NCBI RefSeq assembly: GCF_003171515.1
Contig: NC_089390.1
Location: 4,526,001 to 4,590,000 of the forward strand
DNA from: Pyrenophora tritici-repentis
Lineage: Eukaryota; Ascomycota; Dothideomycetes; Pleosporales; Pleosporaceae
Reading direction: 5' to 3'
Length of the DNA: 64,000 bases
Numbering within the stretch: the stretch's first letter is position 1; each line of letters opens with the position of its first letter. The position numbers were made by a program, and so were the translations under genes. Below are positions 46,265 through 55,909 of the stretch, in pieces. Below the pieces are notes generated by a model, which was given only the letters and a program-made list of their open reading frames with translations, had not been told where the DNA came from and did not search any database.

Positions 46265-47836
46265 TCATTCGTACAAATCTCTATCCTTGGGATCGTTCTT
46301 GGGTGGCGGTGGGACGACAGACGAAGACGGAGGTGTCTCTCTTGATATATCCACGACTGGAGAAGCGTTTATGCGGATGGGTGGTATCTGTGGTGCGTTT
46401 TGTGCGGTGGGTTGAGGTTGAGCTGGATGAGGCGGTGGTGTCGGTTGTGTAGGTGCGGTATTTTGGTGAGGATGGATAGGCTGTGGCGTCTGCGGCGATA
46501 TAGGCGATATGTTGCTCATCTGCTGTTGCTGCGGATTAGATACGGGGTATTGCGACACCACACCCACATCCTTGCTCACACCACCATAGTACCCAGCTTG
46601 CTGCTGCGACACCCACCCCCCATTCGGCTGCGGCGGCCCATAATAGTAAACCTGTCCCGGCACCGCAACCCCCGCCCCATTCCCAGCCGTCTGTGCCATG
46701 GCCGGATGCAACGGCTGCCCCGGCTCCACAATCCCAACCGTCGTCTTACAAAACTGACCCAGCAACTCCTCTGGATACCTAAATCGAAACCCCCACCTCC
46801 ACCACGCCCTCAGCTTCGCCCCTTTCCCCATAGCCACCCACTTCTCCTTCAAAAGCTTCTGGTCCTGCTCACTCCGCCGATCCTGCATACGCGTGAAACA
46901 CAGTACCAGGAGCGAAAGGGCGATCCAGCAGATTGTCCCGCAGCGCATGGCGCTCTTGCCGCACATGAGGCGGCGGAACCAGAAGAAGGATTCTAAGAAG
47001 CCGAGGAGGAAGAGAAGTGGGAGAACGGTGGCGATGACGATGATGGTGGTGCGTAGGGAGGTATGACAGTAGAAGAACGAATAACAGTCATCATAATCAG
47101 AGCTGCTTGAGCCTGACCGCGAAGACCCAGTACGGTAGGGCGCATGCGGCGTACTGCAGCTAGTGATGTAATCACTGTAATCGGGATCCGTGCTGGAAGT
47201 GAACGGTGCGGCGTTGGCGCTGAGATACCAAGTTTCATACATATAAACCGTTTGGCCGTATGTAATGTGAGACGTAGATTTCTCAACAGATGTCGGCGTT
47301 ACTTGCGCTGTTACTTTCGAGGGTACGTCTACCGAGGCGGTGGTTGTTATGGTGAAGATTGTGGGGCAGGAGGATGGTGCTGTCATTGTTACGGGCATGC
47401 TGAAGAAGATACTGGTGGATGTTTCCAGTGTTGTTGATGCTGTGGCTGTGGCGTCGGATTCGTCAGTCGTTGCGGGCACGATGTCTGTTGCTGCTACGGC
47501 GTTTGTGGTGTAGTACGCTTCTACGATTTGCAGGTTGCGGTAGTACGCTTCTGAGGAGGTGTACATGGAATATGGGGTCAAGGTTGGTGTGACGCCATCT
47601 TTGATGGTGCCGACTGTCGTCCAGGTATCTATGGTTACGCTACCGTCGTAGTATGTGTATGCGCTTTCGGTGACTTGGTCGACGAAACGCGCAGTGTATG
47701 TCCAGAATGCGGATGTGGATGTGGAAGCGGTCCTCCGAGAAGTGGGGGTGTAGTAGTCGTCATCAGTGAGTGATTGAGCAGCGCTCGTGGAAACGATGGT
47801 AGCGATGATAGCCACGAGGGCGTAGCAAGAAACCAT
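46265..47836 (-). CDS. Cell-surface membrane protein with Ser/Thr-rich ectodomain
   Basis: The start chosen at 47836 opens a signal peptide (MVSCYALVAIIATIVSTSAA) and gives 523 residues. An ATG 37 codons upstream is in frame but would hide the signal. The ectodomain, about 21-260, is Ser/Thr/Tyr-rich. Two hydrophobic helices at about 264-287 and 299-314 are linked by a short Cys-containing loop (RRLMCGKSAMRCG). The cytoplasmic tail (about 315-523) is Pro/Gln/Gly-rich with PPxP motifs. The layout recalls fungal cell-wall stress or RCR-type membrane proteins, but I cannot assign a family. Single exon. Confidence 0.75.
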   Translation of the reverse strand: MVSCYALVAIIATIVSTSAAQSLTDDDYYTPTSRRTASTSTSAFWTYTARFVDQVTESAYTYYDGSVTIDTWTTVGTIKDGVTPTLTPYSMYTSSEAYYRNLQIVEAYYTTNAVAATDIVPATTDESDATATASTTLETSTSIFFSMPVTMTAPSSCPTIFTITTTASVDVPSKVTAQVTPTSVEKSTSHITYGQTVYMYETWYLSANAAPFTSSTDPDYSDYITSCSTPHAPYRTGSSRSGSSSSDYDDCYSFFYCHTSLRTTIIVIATVLPLLFLLGFLESFFWFRRLMCGKSAMRCGTICWIALSLLVLCFTRMQDRRSEQDQKLLKEKWVAMGKGAKLRAWWRWGFRFRYPEELLGQFCKTTVGIVEPGQPLHPAMAQTAGNGAGVAVPGQVYYYGPPQPNGGWVSQQQAGYYGGVSKDVGVVSQYPVSNPQQQQMSNISPISPQTPQPIHPHQNTAPTQPTPPPHPAQPQPTAQNAPQIPPIRINASPVVDISRETPPSSSVVPPPPKNDPKDRDLYE

Positions 47837-49056
47837 CGTGGGCGCGTCGTGCAGCGCAAATGGGAAAAACGATCGTGGGTCGCGTAAACAGGATGTATTA
47901 GATATTAAGAATCCCGTACGTAGTAGGTAGGGTTGGGTATTCTTCAAGAAAAAGCATCAGGGTAACACAATCATCTTAAACTACTCAACACAGGCTAGCC
48001 TCATCGGTTTAGTGCAAAACAGAGTGTGCACGCAGAGTCATATCGTTTCCCTCCCGTCGCTTAGGAATGGCAGCCTTGCGCTGTCCCCTCAGGGTCCAAT
48101 CAAAACACCGTCGTAAAGTTAGTCAAATTTTCCGGCAAGGGTCTAGACGTTTTGTTTTAGCGATATTGGCATCGTTGCTATCTTTGGCCTTGTTGCGGCT
48201 CCTGTGGTGGGTGCTAGGGCGGATGCAGGGGGGTTGTGATGGGTGGCCTGAGGATGGAAAGGGCTTGCACTGCCTGGATGGGTTTATTGGAAAATTGATG
48301 ACGATGGGGATGCGTGATGTGTAGATTATTGCTGGATGTCAGTGATGTTACAATGCAGATGCAAAAGGGTTGCTAGATGGGATCGAAGGGTGTGTTGAAG
48401 TGGAAAATTGGTTTTGGTGGTGTTCGTGCAGTGACGGACCCCAACTTGTGCGATGGCTTGGCAAAATGTCATTCGAGGTATCTGAGCTTTACTAAATTAT
48501 GAATTATTCCACTGTTCGGTATAGCCGGTTTCCGGATAGGTTTAATAATATGACTATTTTCTTTTGTGCTTGGCATTGGATGGAGTCTCGAGTAACTAGG
48601 GGAAGTAGTCAATCATGTCATGTACCTTGCTACTGTCACTACGTTCATGTAATAATCAAAGAGCAAAGCTGGAAAAAGAGAAAATTTGTATACCCAGAAG
48701 AAGGTTGAAAAAGCAAGCATGTATGACTAGCTACACGAACATAGGCTTGAGATGTTCGAGATCATACCTTTTCATATGCACACAGAGCACTTGGCCCGCA
48801 ATGAGTAGTTCTTCGTCATATGATTTCGAAAACATTAATATCTGTATTGATTATAACATTTATTTGCTAGTCGACGTGGTTATGCTAGTTCTGGCAGGCG
48901 CTGCGCGATGATTATGCTAGTCTCCAACTGGGTAAAGCGTAACTATCTTTACCCCACACCCTGCAGTCAGCTTGTCAGCTCCTGCAAGCTTCCTGTCACA
49001 TACACTCTACATCGTCAAAACCTCCAGAATTTCATGAACTGTATCGAAAGCCAATC
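47837..49056. other. Divergent intergenic region
   Basis: It should hold the promoters of the membrane protein gene and of the methionine aminopeptidase gene. An 85-codon plus-strand ORF from 48,067 has one hydrophobic stretch but no other support, so it is not called. No repeat was seen. Confidence 0.5.
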
Positions 49057-50643
49057 ATGGGGTCCAAGTCTCCGGAAGATCATCGTCAAGGACCCGATGG
49101 TACGTGCAGTCAAGAGTTCACTGTGCCATGACAGCTGTCCTAACGAGTCATACAGGGGGTTCAGCAGATGCCGCGGTCACTATCATCAACCCTCCAAAGT
49201 CAGCCGCTGCAAGTGGCCTGCTTCAGGGCATGCTCGAGGGGCAAGATGAAGACGGAGACGACGACGATGATGAGAAGACTGGAATTAACGTGAAGACTTA
49301 CGATGGTGAGCATACTTTACATATCGCGACCTAGCAGCTAACACTGAGAAGGTGCAAAGAAAAAGAGAAAGCGCAACAAGAAGAAAAGCAAGAAGGTGGC
49401 AGTGATACAGCAAACGTTTCCCCCAAGGATTCCGTTGGCTACTTTGTTCGACAATCAGCCATATCCAGAAGGTCAGATCGTGGACCACGTCGTCAAGGAT
49501 GACAATATCAAACGCACTACGACCGAAGAACTTCGCCATGTAGCCGCCCTGAACGACATGGACGATGACTTCCTCAAGGACTACCGTAAAGCCGCCGAGG
49601 TCCATCGCCAAGTTCGTCATCATGCACAGACGATCGCGAAGCCCGGTGTATCCATGACTCGGCTTGCGGAAGAGATTGATGAAGGTGTAAGAGCACTCAC
49701 TGGGCATACGGGTCTCGAGACAGGCGATGCGCTCAAGGCAGGTCTCGCTTTTCCCACGGGACTTTGCCTGAACCACGTAGGCGCCCACTGGACGCCTAAT
49801 GCTGGAGCAAAGGAAGTCATTCTAAAGCACGATGATGTCCTCAAAGTAGACTTCGGAGTTCATGTCAATGGCAGAATAGTTGATAGTGCTTTCACTGTAG
49901 CTGCAAATCCGGTTTACGATAACTTGCTTGCAGCCGTCAAGGCGGCTACTAATACCGGGCTTGGCGTAAGACAAATCTTGAATATATGGTCCGGCACTAA
50001 CCTATCCTTCTAGGAAGCTGGCATTGATGCCCGTATCGACCACATTAGCGAGGCGATCCAGGAAGTCATGGAGAGCTATGAGGTCGAGCTAAACGGCAAA
50101 ACCATCCCGGTCAAAGCAGTCCGCAACATCACCGGTCATAACATCCTGCGTTATCGCATTCATGGAGATAAGCAAGTTCCATTCGTCAAGACCAAGACCG
50201 ATCAACGTATGGAAGAGGGTGACATCTTCGCCATTGAGACCTTTGGCAGCACGGGAAAAGCACACCTCCGAGACGACGTTGGTGTCTACGGCTATGGACG
50301 CAATGAAAACATGAGTCCAGCTGTTCTTCATCAATCGTCCGCCAAGTCGCTACTGAAGACGATTGACGCAAACTTTGGCACTCTGGTGTTTGCCCGGCGT
50401 CAACTTGAGCGTCTCCCTGGCGTGGAGAAATATCATCTCGGTATGAGAACGTTGGTTAATAGTGGTCTTGTCGAATCGTATGCACCGCTGGTGGATATTA
50501 CCGGCTCGTACATTGCGCAGTTTGAGCATGTAAGTGTTGGATCTTGGGCGATGTATGGATAACGTGCTGATTCTCATTTCCAACAGACGGTGCTGCTCCG
50601 CCCGAACTGCAAGGAGATCATCTCAAGAGGCGATGACTACTAA
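49057..50643 (+). CDS. MAP2: Methionine aminopeptidase 2
   Basis: Five exons (49057-49099, 49156-49305, 49352-49965, 50014-50529, 50587-50643) encode 459 residues. The N-terminal extension is acidic ([10 protein letters not shown]), then strongly basic ([14 protein letters not shown]), as in eukaryotic type-2 enzymes, where it contacts the ribosome. The catalytic domain shows the His in [10 protein letters not shown] and metal ligands in [35 protein letters not shown] and QFEHTVLLRP. Known role: cotranslational removal of the initiator methionine, and the target of fumagillin-type inhibitors. The protein ends with the family-typical GDDY. All four introns are short (46-57 bp) and restore family sequence at each join. 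Confidence 0.95.
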
Positions 50644-50886
50644 GGGGATGAGACTGCCAGAATAAAGCGTACCCGACTTCAACAGTCGTGTAGCGAAGAT
50701 TCCAAAGGTGCTTCAACATGCCTTTTCATACCCGACTATCACACATTCTTTTGAACAACTATTCTCGTGGAATCTGATGACTTGTTTATTAATGTAGGAA
50801 TGAATGATTTACGCTAAGCTCAATGCGATAGACGAATACGACACTGAATGATGGAAACAACTCATGCACAAGCAACAAATGAAAGT

Positions 50887-51798
50887 CTAACCGAACACCA
50901 GCGCCCTGACTTCGATACTCTCCCTCCCCACAGCCCCCTCTGGAGTCCTGGGGTCAGTAAAAGCGGTATGCGGCACGCGTCCCCATTGTCCAAAGTTCTC
51001 ATCGCTGTCGAAACACTTGAGCAAAAGTCTGTCCTCATTTTTCATGCCTGACCAATAGTACCACTTCTGCTCTGGGTTGTATGCCACAGCCGCCGTCTGT
51101 CCATTCCTATCAGGGTACCGGTGTTCGATCGGCACAAGATCACCATCGCGCACCGTCTGACTATCCGCGACTGCGAGCGAGTTACCCATTACGGGACCAT
51201 TGAGCGGGCGCCAGACATTAACGATGCGGTAGCGGCCTCGAAGGAGTTTCTCGGCCTCTTCGGGAAGGTGGAATCTAACGCGTTGGGCTGCGGAGAAGGG
51301 CGTTTGGTCGATATGGACGCGCTGCACGGCATTGCGGTTACCCGTGGGTCGGCGAATAGTGTGATCGAATAGTAACACCCGTTGCGCGCCTTGGACATTC
51401 TTCAAGAGCAGATCTTCCACTTCTGGGTAATAAACCCGCTTTATCGCCTCGTCATCTTCGAAATCGGCCCTGTCCAAGCCGCTTTTGATATTCTGGAATG
51501 TATCAAAGGCGTTCTTGTCTAGAGTGAACTTTTGCTCTTGACCCCGAAGGTCTTCCAGTCTGACTTCTTGCCAGTCATCGCCCCAGTTTCGCTGTGGGAC
51601 GCCCGGAAGTGGCTCTACGTAGTTGTGTGGCGGTGCGCCATCTTCTGGGGCTTTGTAGAAGGAAAGCGGTGCAGTGACGGGGCCGCGTGGGATGGGCAGG
51701 CCTTGGTAGTTTACATCGCGGTTGGCCGTTGCGTTTGGAGAAGATGTTGGAGCGGAGAGTTGGTGTGCGGGTGTCGGAAGCGATGCGGTGGTCATCAT
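50887..51798 (-). CDS. CmcJ/AsaB-like protein (GA4 desaturase-type family)
   Basis: A single exon encodes 303 residues. Recognisable family segments are LSFYKAPEDGAPPHNYVEPL, the VRLEDLRGQEQKFTLDKNAF region, LLLKNVQGAQRVLLFDHTIR, HIDQTPFSAAQRVRFHLPEE, YRIVNVWRPLNGPV and DSDENFGQWGRVPHTAF. The HxD in HIDQ fits a possible metal site. Family members occur beside fungal secondary-metabolite clusters and are described as hydroxylase/desaturase-like oxidoreductases, though the chemistry is often unproven. No biosynthetic cluster surrounds it here. The first two codons are both ATG, so the start could be one codon later. Confidence 0.85.
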   Translation of the reverse strand: MMTTASLPTPAHQLSAPTSSPNATANRDVNYQGLPIPRGPVTAPLSFYKAPEDGAPPHNYVEPLPGVPQRNWGDDWQEVRLEDLRGQEQKFTLDKNAFDTFQNIKSGLDRADFEDDEAIKRVYYPEVEDLLLKNVQGAQRVLLFDHTIRRPTGNRNAVQRVHIDQTPFSAAQRVRFHLPEEAEKLLRGRYRIVNVWRPLNGPVMGNSLAVADSQTVRDGDLVPIEHRYPDRNGQTAAVAYNPEQKWYYWSGMKNEDRLLLKCFDSDENFGQWGRVPHTAFTDPRTPEGAVGRESIEVRALVFG

Positions 51799-53489
51799 GG
51801 CTCAAGGTTAACAGATCGGATGGATGAAAATGATAATGCTAAGTTGAGGAAGCAGTGCTTGCAGTGTCAATAGTTGTAAAGATGAGTTGATTGAGTATGA
51901 GCCTGATGAAGCGCAACAACAATGATTTATATATGCCCATGCGATTAGAAATGCTTTACAGTTGTTAAACGTCAAGTCGCCTTGACACTGCCGATGCTTC
52001 CCCTCATTCGGCAACATGGTGGCGATGATGCCATACCTCTATTTCCGAGGCTGCGTTACTAATACCCATACTCCAATGAGCTTCTACAGGCTGACAAACG
52101 AAGCGAATTGCGTGATGAATTCCAAAGGCTCGTAATGTGAAAATGTTGCAGGAGTTTTCGCGAACGTGGTTTGTAAGAATTCGCGCGCTTTTCCAACATC
52201 ATTGCTGAGAGATGATGCGGAGATAAGGAGACAGTCTGGAGATGCTTCGGAGATGGGCGTGCCAGCATACGTCATGAGCGACTATCCGAGGCTGAACAGG
52301 GGCGGCTCCAACATCACCGTTGGATGCATCTTAAGTCGAATATTCCGTTCAGCAGGACGAAGGCCGCCATTGTCGTCTTTGACTGCTTCCGAAAATACCT
52401 AATCTCTAGTTCCTGATCGAATGATTTGCGAACGCGATTCGATTGATCATCGACACGTTTGCCCCTGCTCGCCTTCACCGAACCTGCCGTCGACCTTTAC
52501 AGCGCGCTGCCAAGTTAGCATTGCATCTTCAAGGACGCTTAGAAGACCCCTTTAACGCAGCCCGCAGTTGCGAAAGTTCACATAAAAACCATGAACACCC
52601 CGAAGCGAGTCGTTCTTCGTTTCCATGTCCAACACGAGCTCGAAGAAGCCGCTATAAACGAGCGATATTTTGCGCTCTATGACCATGCTGATTACAAGAA
52701 CGACTTCTTCTCCCATCTAATGGCCCCCAATGAGCCCTATAAGATGCATATTGTCTTGGATCTCAACTGCAAAGCACACCCAGTTATGGCAATGAGTACA
52801 TAGAGGGGAGAGACAAGCCTCGGCTAAGGCGGCCGTACTTCGGCTAGATTATTCTTGGTAGACAATACTTTTGAAAGGCACCTCCGTAGGTTGATCCGTA
52901 TTTGACAGAAGGTGAAACTAAACTACGCTTCAGTGTATTCGAGAAGCTTAATAGCGCCGCATGCGATCTTGCTCGTGCACGTTGCACAAGGGTCAGGTGG
53001 GGGGCCGATCGATCGTAATTCTGAACGATGGGTGTAGTCCGTGCACGACGGGAAGGACCAGGCCCGACTACTTTCGTATCGAGTATCAAGGGGCTGAGGT
53101 AAGTACCTGACTGACTACCTAAAGCTACACAAAGCTGTTGTTTAAGGTGCAATCCTGCTGCTGAGCATGGATGATAGGCGCCCCTCACACTGTGTTGAAG
53201 GAAATAGCGACATCTCGCGCAGTTTGTGATATGTATCGTACATGGCAAGTATCCAGGCATAGTCAGATTGAGCAACACCGAAAGATCGCGGGATGCTCAT
53301 TAAAAATGCGGGTACTGACGTATCTATAGCCGTTCTCCACCCAGCCGCACACTTTCAAGCCACATGTCTAGCTTGGCGGAGTACTTATGCACTGTCTCAA
53401 CGTCATCATGTTCGCATATAAACTATGACATCGTTATTTCGACCTCAAGTAACATAAAGGGGGGCAACCAATACAATCACATTGCAACC
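51799..53489. other. Intergenic, no supported gene
   Basis: A 70-codon plus-strand ORF at 52,591 (MNTPKRVVLRFHVQHELEEA) has somewhat protein-like composition but no further support. The right end should hold the promoter of the SDR gene. Nothing else is recognised. Confidence 0.45.
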
Positions 53490-54624
53490 ATGCTCCGACT
53501 CTTCTCGCGAACGCTTCCAACAACGGCCAAATCAATCTTACCAGCACTCTTACGAACAAATCGATTCGTCTCTAGGACTTCATACCAAATCGTCAGAAGT
53601 ATGGGCAACGGAAAGGCTAGCAACGAGGACCTGAAGGGCTCCAAGCTCTTCGATGTTTCCCACGTCACAGCTCTTGTCACCGGTGGAGGTACCGGTATTG
53701 GTCTGATGATCACACAAGCGCTGGTTGCAAACGGCGCAAAGGTGTACATTACATCAAGACGCGAGGAGGTCTTGAAGAAGACTGAAGAGCTCTACAACGG
53801 CGGCCCAGGCCAAATCATTCCCCTCGTAGCAGATGTTAGGTAAGTCAAGCCCATGTGCAACACCATGAGCCGAATGCTGATAACCATCAGCGAAAAGGAC
53901 GACGTAAAGCGTCTCTACGACGACATGTGCCAAAAAGAGCCCAAGGGAATCCAAATCCTCGTCAACAATGCTGGTATCGCGCGCGACGACAACACCAAGT
54001 TTTCCACAAATGGCCAGCCCAACATGGAAAACCCACAAGCCATTTCCGACCACTTCCTCAAGTCGGAGCCTATGCAGTGGGCTGACACCATGAAGACCAA
54101 CGTCGGAAGCATCTACTGGATGTCCATGACCTTCTTACCGCTTCTGGCTAAGGGCGGTAATGTGACTCCAGGATACAGCTCCCAGGTCATCAACGTGAGC
54201 AGCATCTCTGGCTACATGAAGGGTAGCAGCAACGGACAGTTTGCGTATGCTTCAAGCAAAGCGGCGGCGACGCACTTGAGTCGTATGTTGGCGACTACCT
54301 TTACCAGCACCAAGGTTCGCGTCAACACCATTGCTCCTGGTGTCTTCCCTAGTGAGGTGCGTACTGTTGCTTTATTTGATCTCCATCGTACCGCGTGAAG
54401 AGACGTCGAGCTGACTAAATCAGATGACTACTGGTGGTTCCGACGAAGACAACAAGAGCCGCATCGAGTCGGGCATGTCTAACCCTGCCGGTCGGCCTGG
54501 AGCCGACACCGACATGGCTGCAACAGTGCTTATGCTGGCTGGACCAGGTGGCGTCTTCTACAACGAGCAGGTCTTGTATCCAGATGGTGGAAGCACGCTT
54601 TCGCAGCCTGCAGCGCGGGCTTGA
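53490..54624 (+). CDS. Short-chain dehydrogenase/reductase, mitochondrial-type leader
   Basis: Three exons (53490-53839, 53891-54356, 54424-54624) encode 338 residues. The first 37 residues are Arg/Ser/Leu-rich with no acidic residue, like a mitochondrial presequence; an internal ATG (MGNGKASNEDL) could give a cytosolic form. The classical SDR features are the cofactor motif TGGGTGIG (64-71), NNAG (142-145), a catalytic serine in NVSSISG, and YASSK with Tyr236 and Lys240. The C-terminal PGGVFYNEQVLYPDGG is common in fungal SDRs annotated as 3-oxoacyl-ACP or rhamnolipid-type reductases. Reaction: NAD(P)-dependent oxidoreduction; the substrate is unknown. Introns are 51 and 67 bp. Confidence 0.9.
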
Positions 54625-54971
54625 GCGTAGTACCCAGCGAGCAGCCTCACGGGTATCATTATCCATGATTAAGTAGCAAGAAAAATATAATAATACCGAA
54701 ATACACAAGATTATTAATCCGATTTTCCAGTCGCATGCAAGTTTGTGTCGAAATCCTTACCATGAGACTTCAACATCACGTCCCCTGCCCCACTTGGCCG
54801 AACCCCTCCGAACACCCCCACCGCAAAATCTCTTCCACGCTACACGACCACCCTATCCAAACCTGATAACCCCGAACCAGCCCAAAAAAATCATCGCGCA
54901 ACTGACATGCAATTATCAACAATGGATAACTAGTTTAATAATACGCAAACATCCATCAAATCAAACAAGAC
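54625..54971. other. Intergenic between SDR gene and tRNA-Arg
   Basis: This is the 3' flank of the SDR gene and 5' flank of the tRNA gene. It is AT-rich near 54,670-54,720. Nothing else is recognised. Confidence 0.5.
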
Positions 54972-55111
54972 GGCCTAATGGCCCAATGGCAAGGCGCTTG
55001 ACTACGATTACCGTCGAAATCAAGAGATTCCAGGTTGTAAGTTTCACCACTTGATGAATCGGTCCTTCGAATCAGTTTACTAACATTGTATAGCGACCCC
55101 TGGTTAGGTCA
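54972..55111 (+). tRNA. tRNA-Arg(ACG) with two introns, one in the T-loop
   Basis: Acceptor GGCCTAA (54972-54978) pairs with TTAGGTC (55104-55110), discriminator A55111. The D-arm is GCCC-AATGGCAA-GGC, and the A box TGGCCCAATGG is intact. Anticodon stem CTTGA pairs with TCAAG around loop CTACGAA, giving anticodon ACG. An 11-nt intron (55008-55018) is at the canonical place after position 37. The T-stem CCAGG (55030-55034) pairs with CCTGG (55099-55103), but the T-loop TT-CGACC is split after its second T by 57 bases (55037-55093). Without both introns the tRNA is 72 nt, with every stem paired apart from one G-U in the acceptor stem. Standard tRNA searches would probably miss it or call it truncated. 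Confidence 0.82.
55037..55093 (+). other. GT-AG spliceosomal-type intron inside a tRNA T-loop
   Basis: The insertion starts GTAAGT, has a perfect branch motif TACTAAC at 55078-55084 and ends TATAG, with the branch A ten bases from the 3' end. Its 57-bp length matches the mRNA introns in this window. It splits the B box GGTT|CGACCCC. Within it, CCTTCGAATCAG (about 55064-55075) resembles a B-box core. All of this is read directly; whether it is spliced, and by which machinery, is unknown. Confidence 0.8.
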
Positions 55112-55119
55112 ATAAGTTA

Positions 55120-55138
55120 TTTTTTTGCTCTTTTTTTT
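55120..55138 (+). terminator. Pol III T-tract terminators of tRNA-Arg
   Basis: A T7 run begins nine bases after the tRNA 3' end and a T8 run follows four bases later. Retained terminators support the view that the whole split gene is still a Pol III unit. Confidence 0.75.
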
Positions 55139-55909
55139 GTGCTGGGGAGGGTGAGGGTAGGTGAGGTGGGATGGAAGGAAGGAAGGGGATGGATTGATAT
55201 CTCCCGACTTTACCTTCTTGTCCTCTGCTCATCTTGTACTTTGAGCAAAAGGGGTTTTATCGTTGTTTGAACAGTATAGAGTGAAATTTTTCGTAAGTAT
55301 AGGATTGCTATTATTGAGAGTGTTTGTAACTTGTGTAGCTTTAGAGCGATATGTCATTCCTTAGATGATAACACTCTTCTCGTGTTAAGAATAACTACGA
55401 CCAGAGATGTGGTTGATTTGCTTTTCCCCACTTACGATCATGTTTCCGCTTTCTGCTCACATCGTCGTCTGACATATCTACGTAGTATTCAACTTGCCCT
55501 AATCAGGTGGTTCCACGATGTCCATGTACAACCGACCAATACCATGGTAGTGCAAGATACAACCCTCTTTGGAACTTTGGAACCATCTAATATGACCCGA
55601 CTTGCACCGCCAAAGTCTCGCCTTGAATTAGATATGCCGTCGACTCGGCGCCTGCCACCCCCATCTAGGCTTTAGACACGAGACGTTACATGTATATACA
55701 GGACTTGTCATCTTATGCCCGATCCCGTGTTGAAATAAACGTCGCGATGAGCACACCAATGGATTCATGGGCGAGGCAGTAACAAGCTGGAATGGAACGA
55801 TTACCTGGCGTTAGACGAACGTCAGATGAAACAAGACGAACAGTCATCTCGTAATACAACATCATATCTTCATGTCTATACCATATTCTAACCCATTTCT
55901 AACCAACAT
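55139..55909. other. Intergenic, no gene seen
   Basis: A G-rich stretch (55,140-55,195) follows the tRNA terminators. A 114-codon frame at 55,331 begins with a non-ATG codon and has no recognisable feature, so it is not called. Confidence 0.45.

Noticed and set aside
48067..48324. 85-codon plus-strand ORF with one hydrophobic segment
   Set aside because: The hydrophobic run is Leu-rich but the ORF has no signal-peptide layout or recognisable domain. It is likely chance in promoter DNA.
52591..52803. 70-codon plus-strand ORF starting MNTPKRVVLRFHV
   Set aside because: Composition is protein-like, but there is no motif, no clear splice extension and no supporting context. It is too short to call alone.
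54972..55036. Interpretation of the tRNA-Arg as a 5' fragment or truncated pseudogene
   Set aside because: The missing 3' T-arm half and acceptor strand are present 57 bases downstream, perfectly complementary and followed by Pol III terminators.
55331..55675. 114-codon plus-strand frame after the tRNA-Arg gene
   Set aside because: It starts with a non-ATG codon, lacks motifs and lies in low-information flanking DNA.
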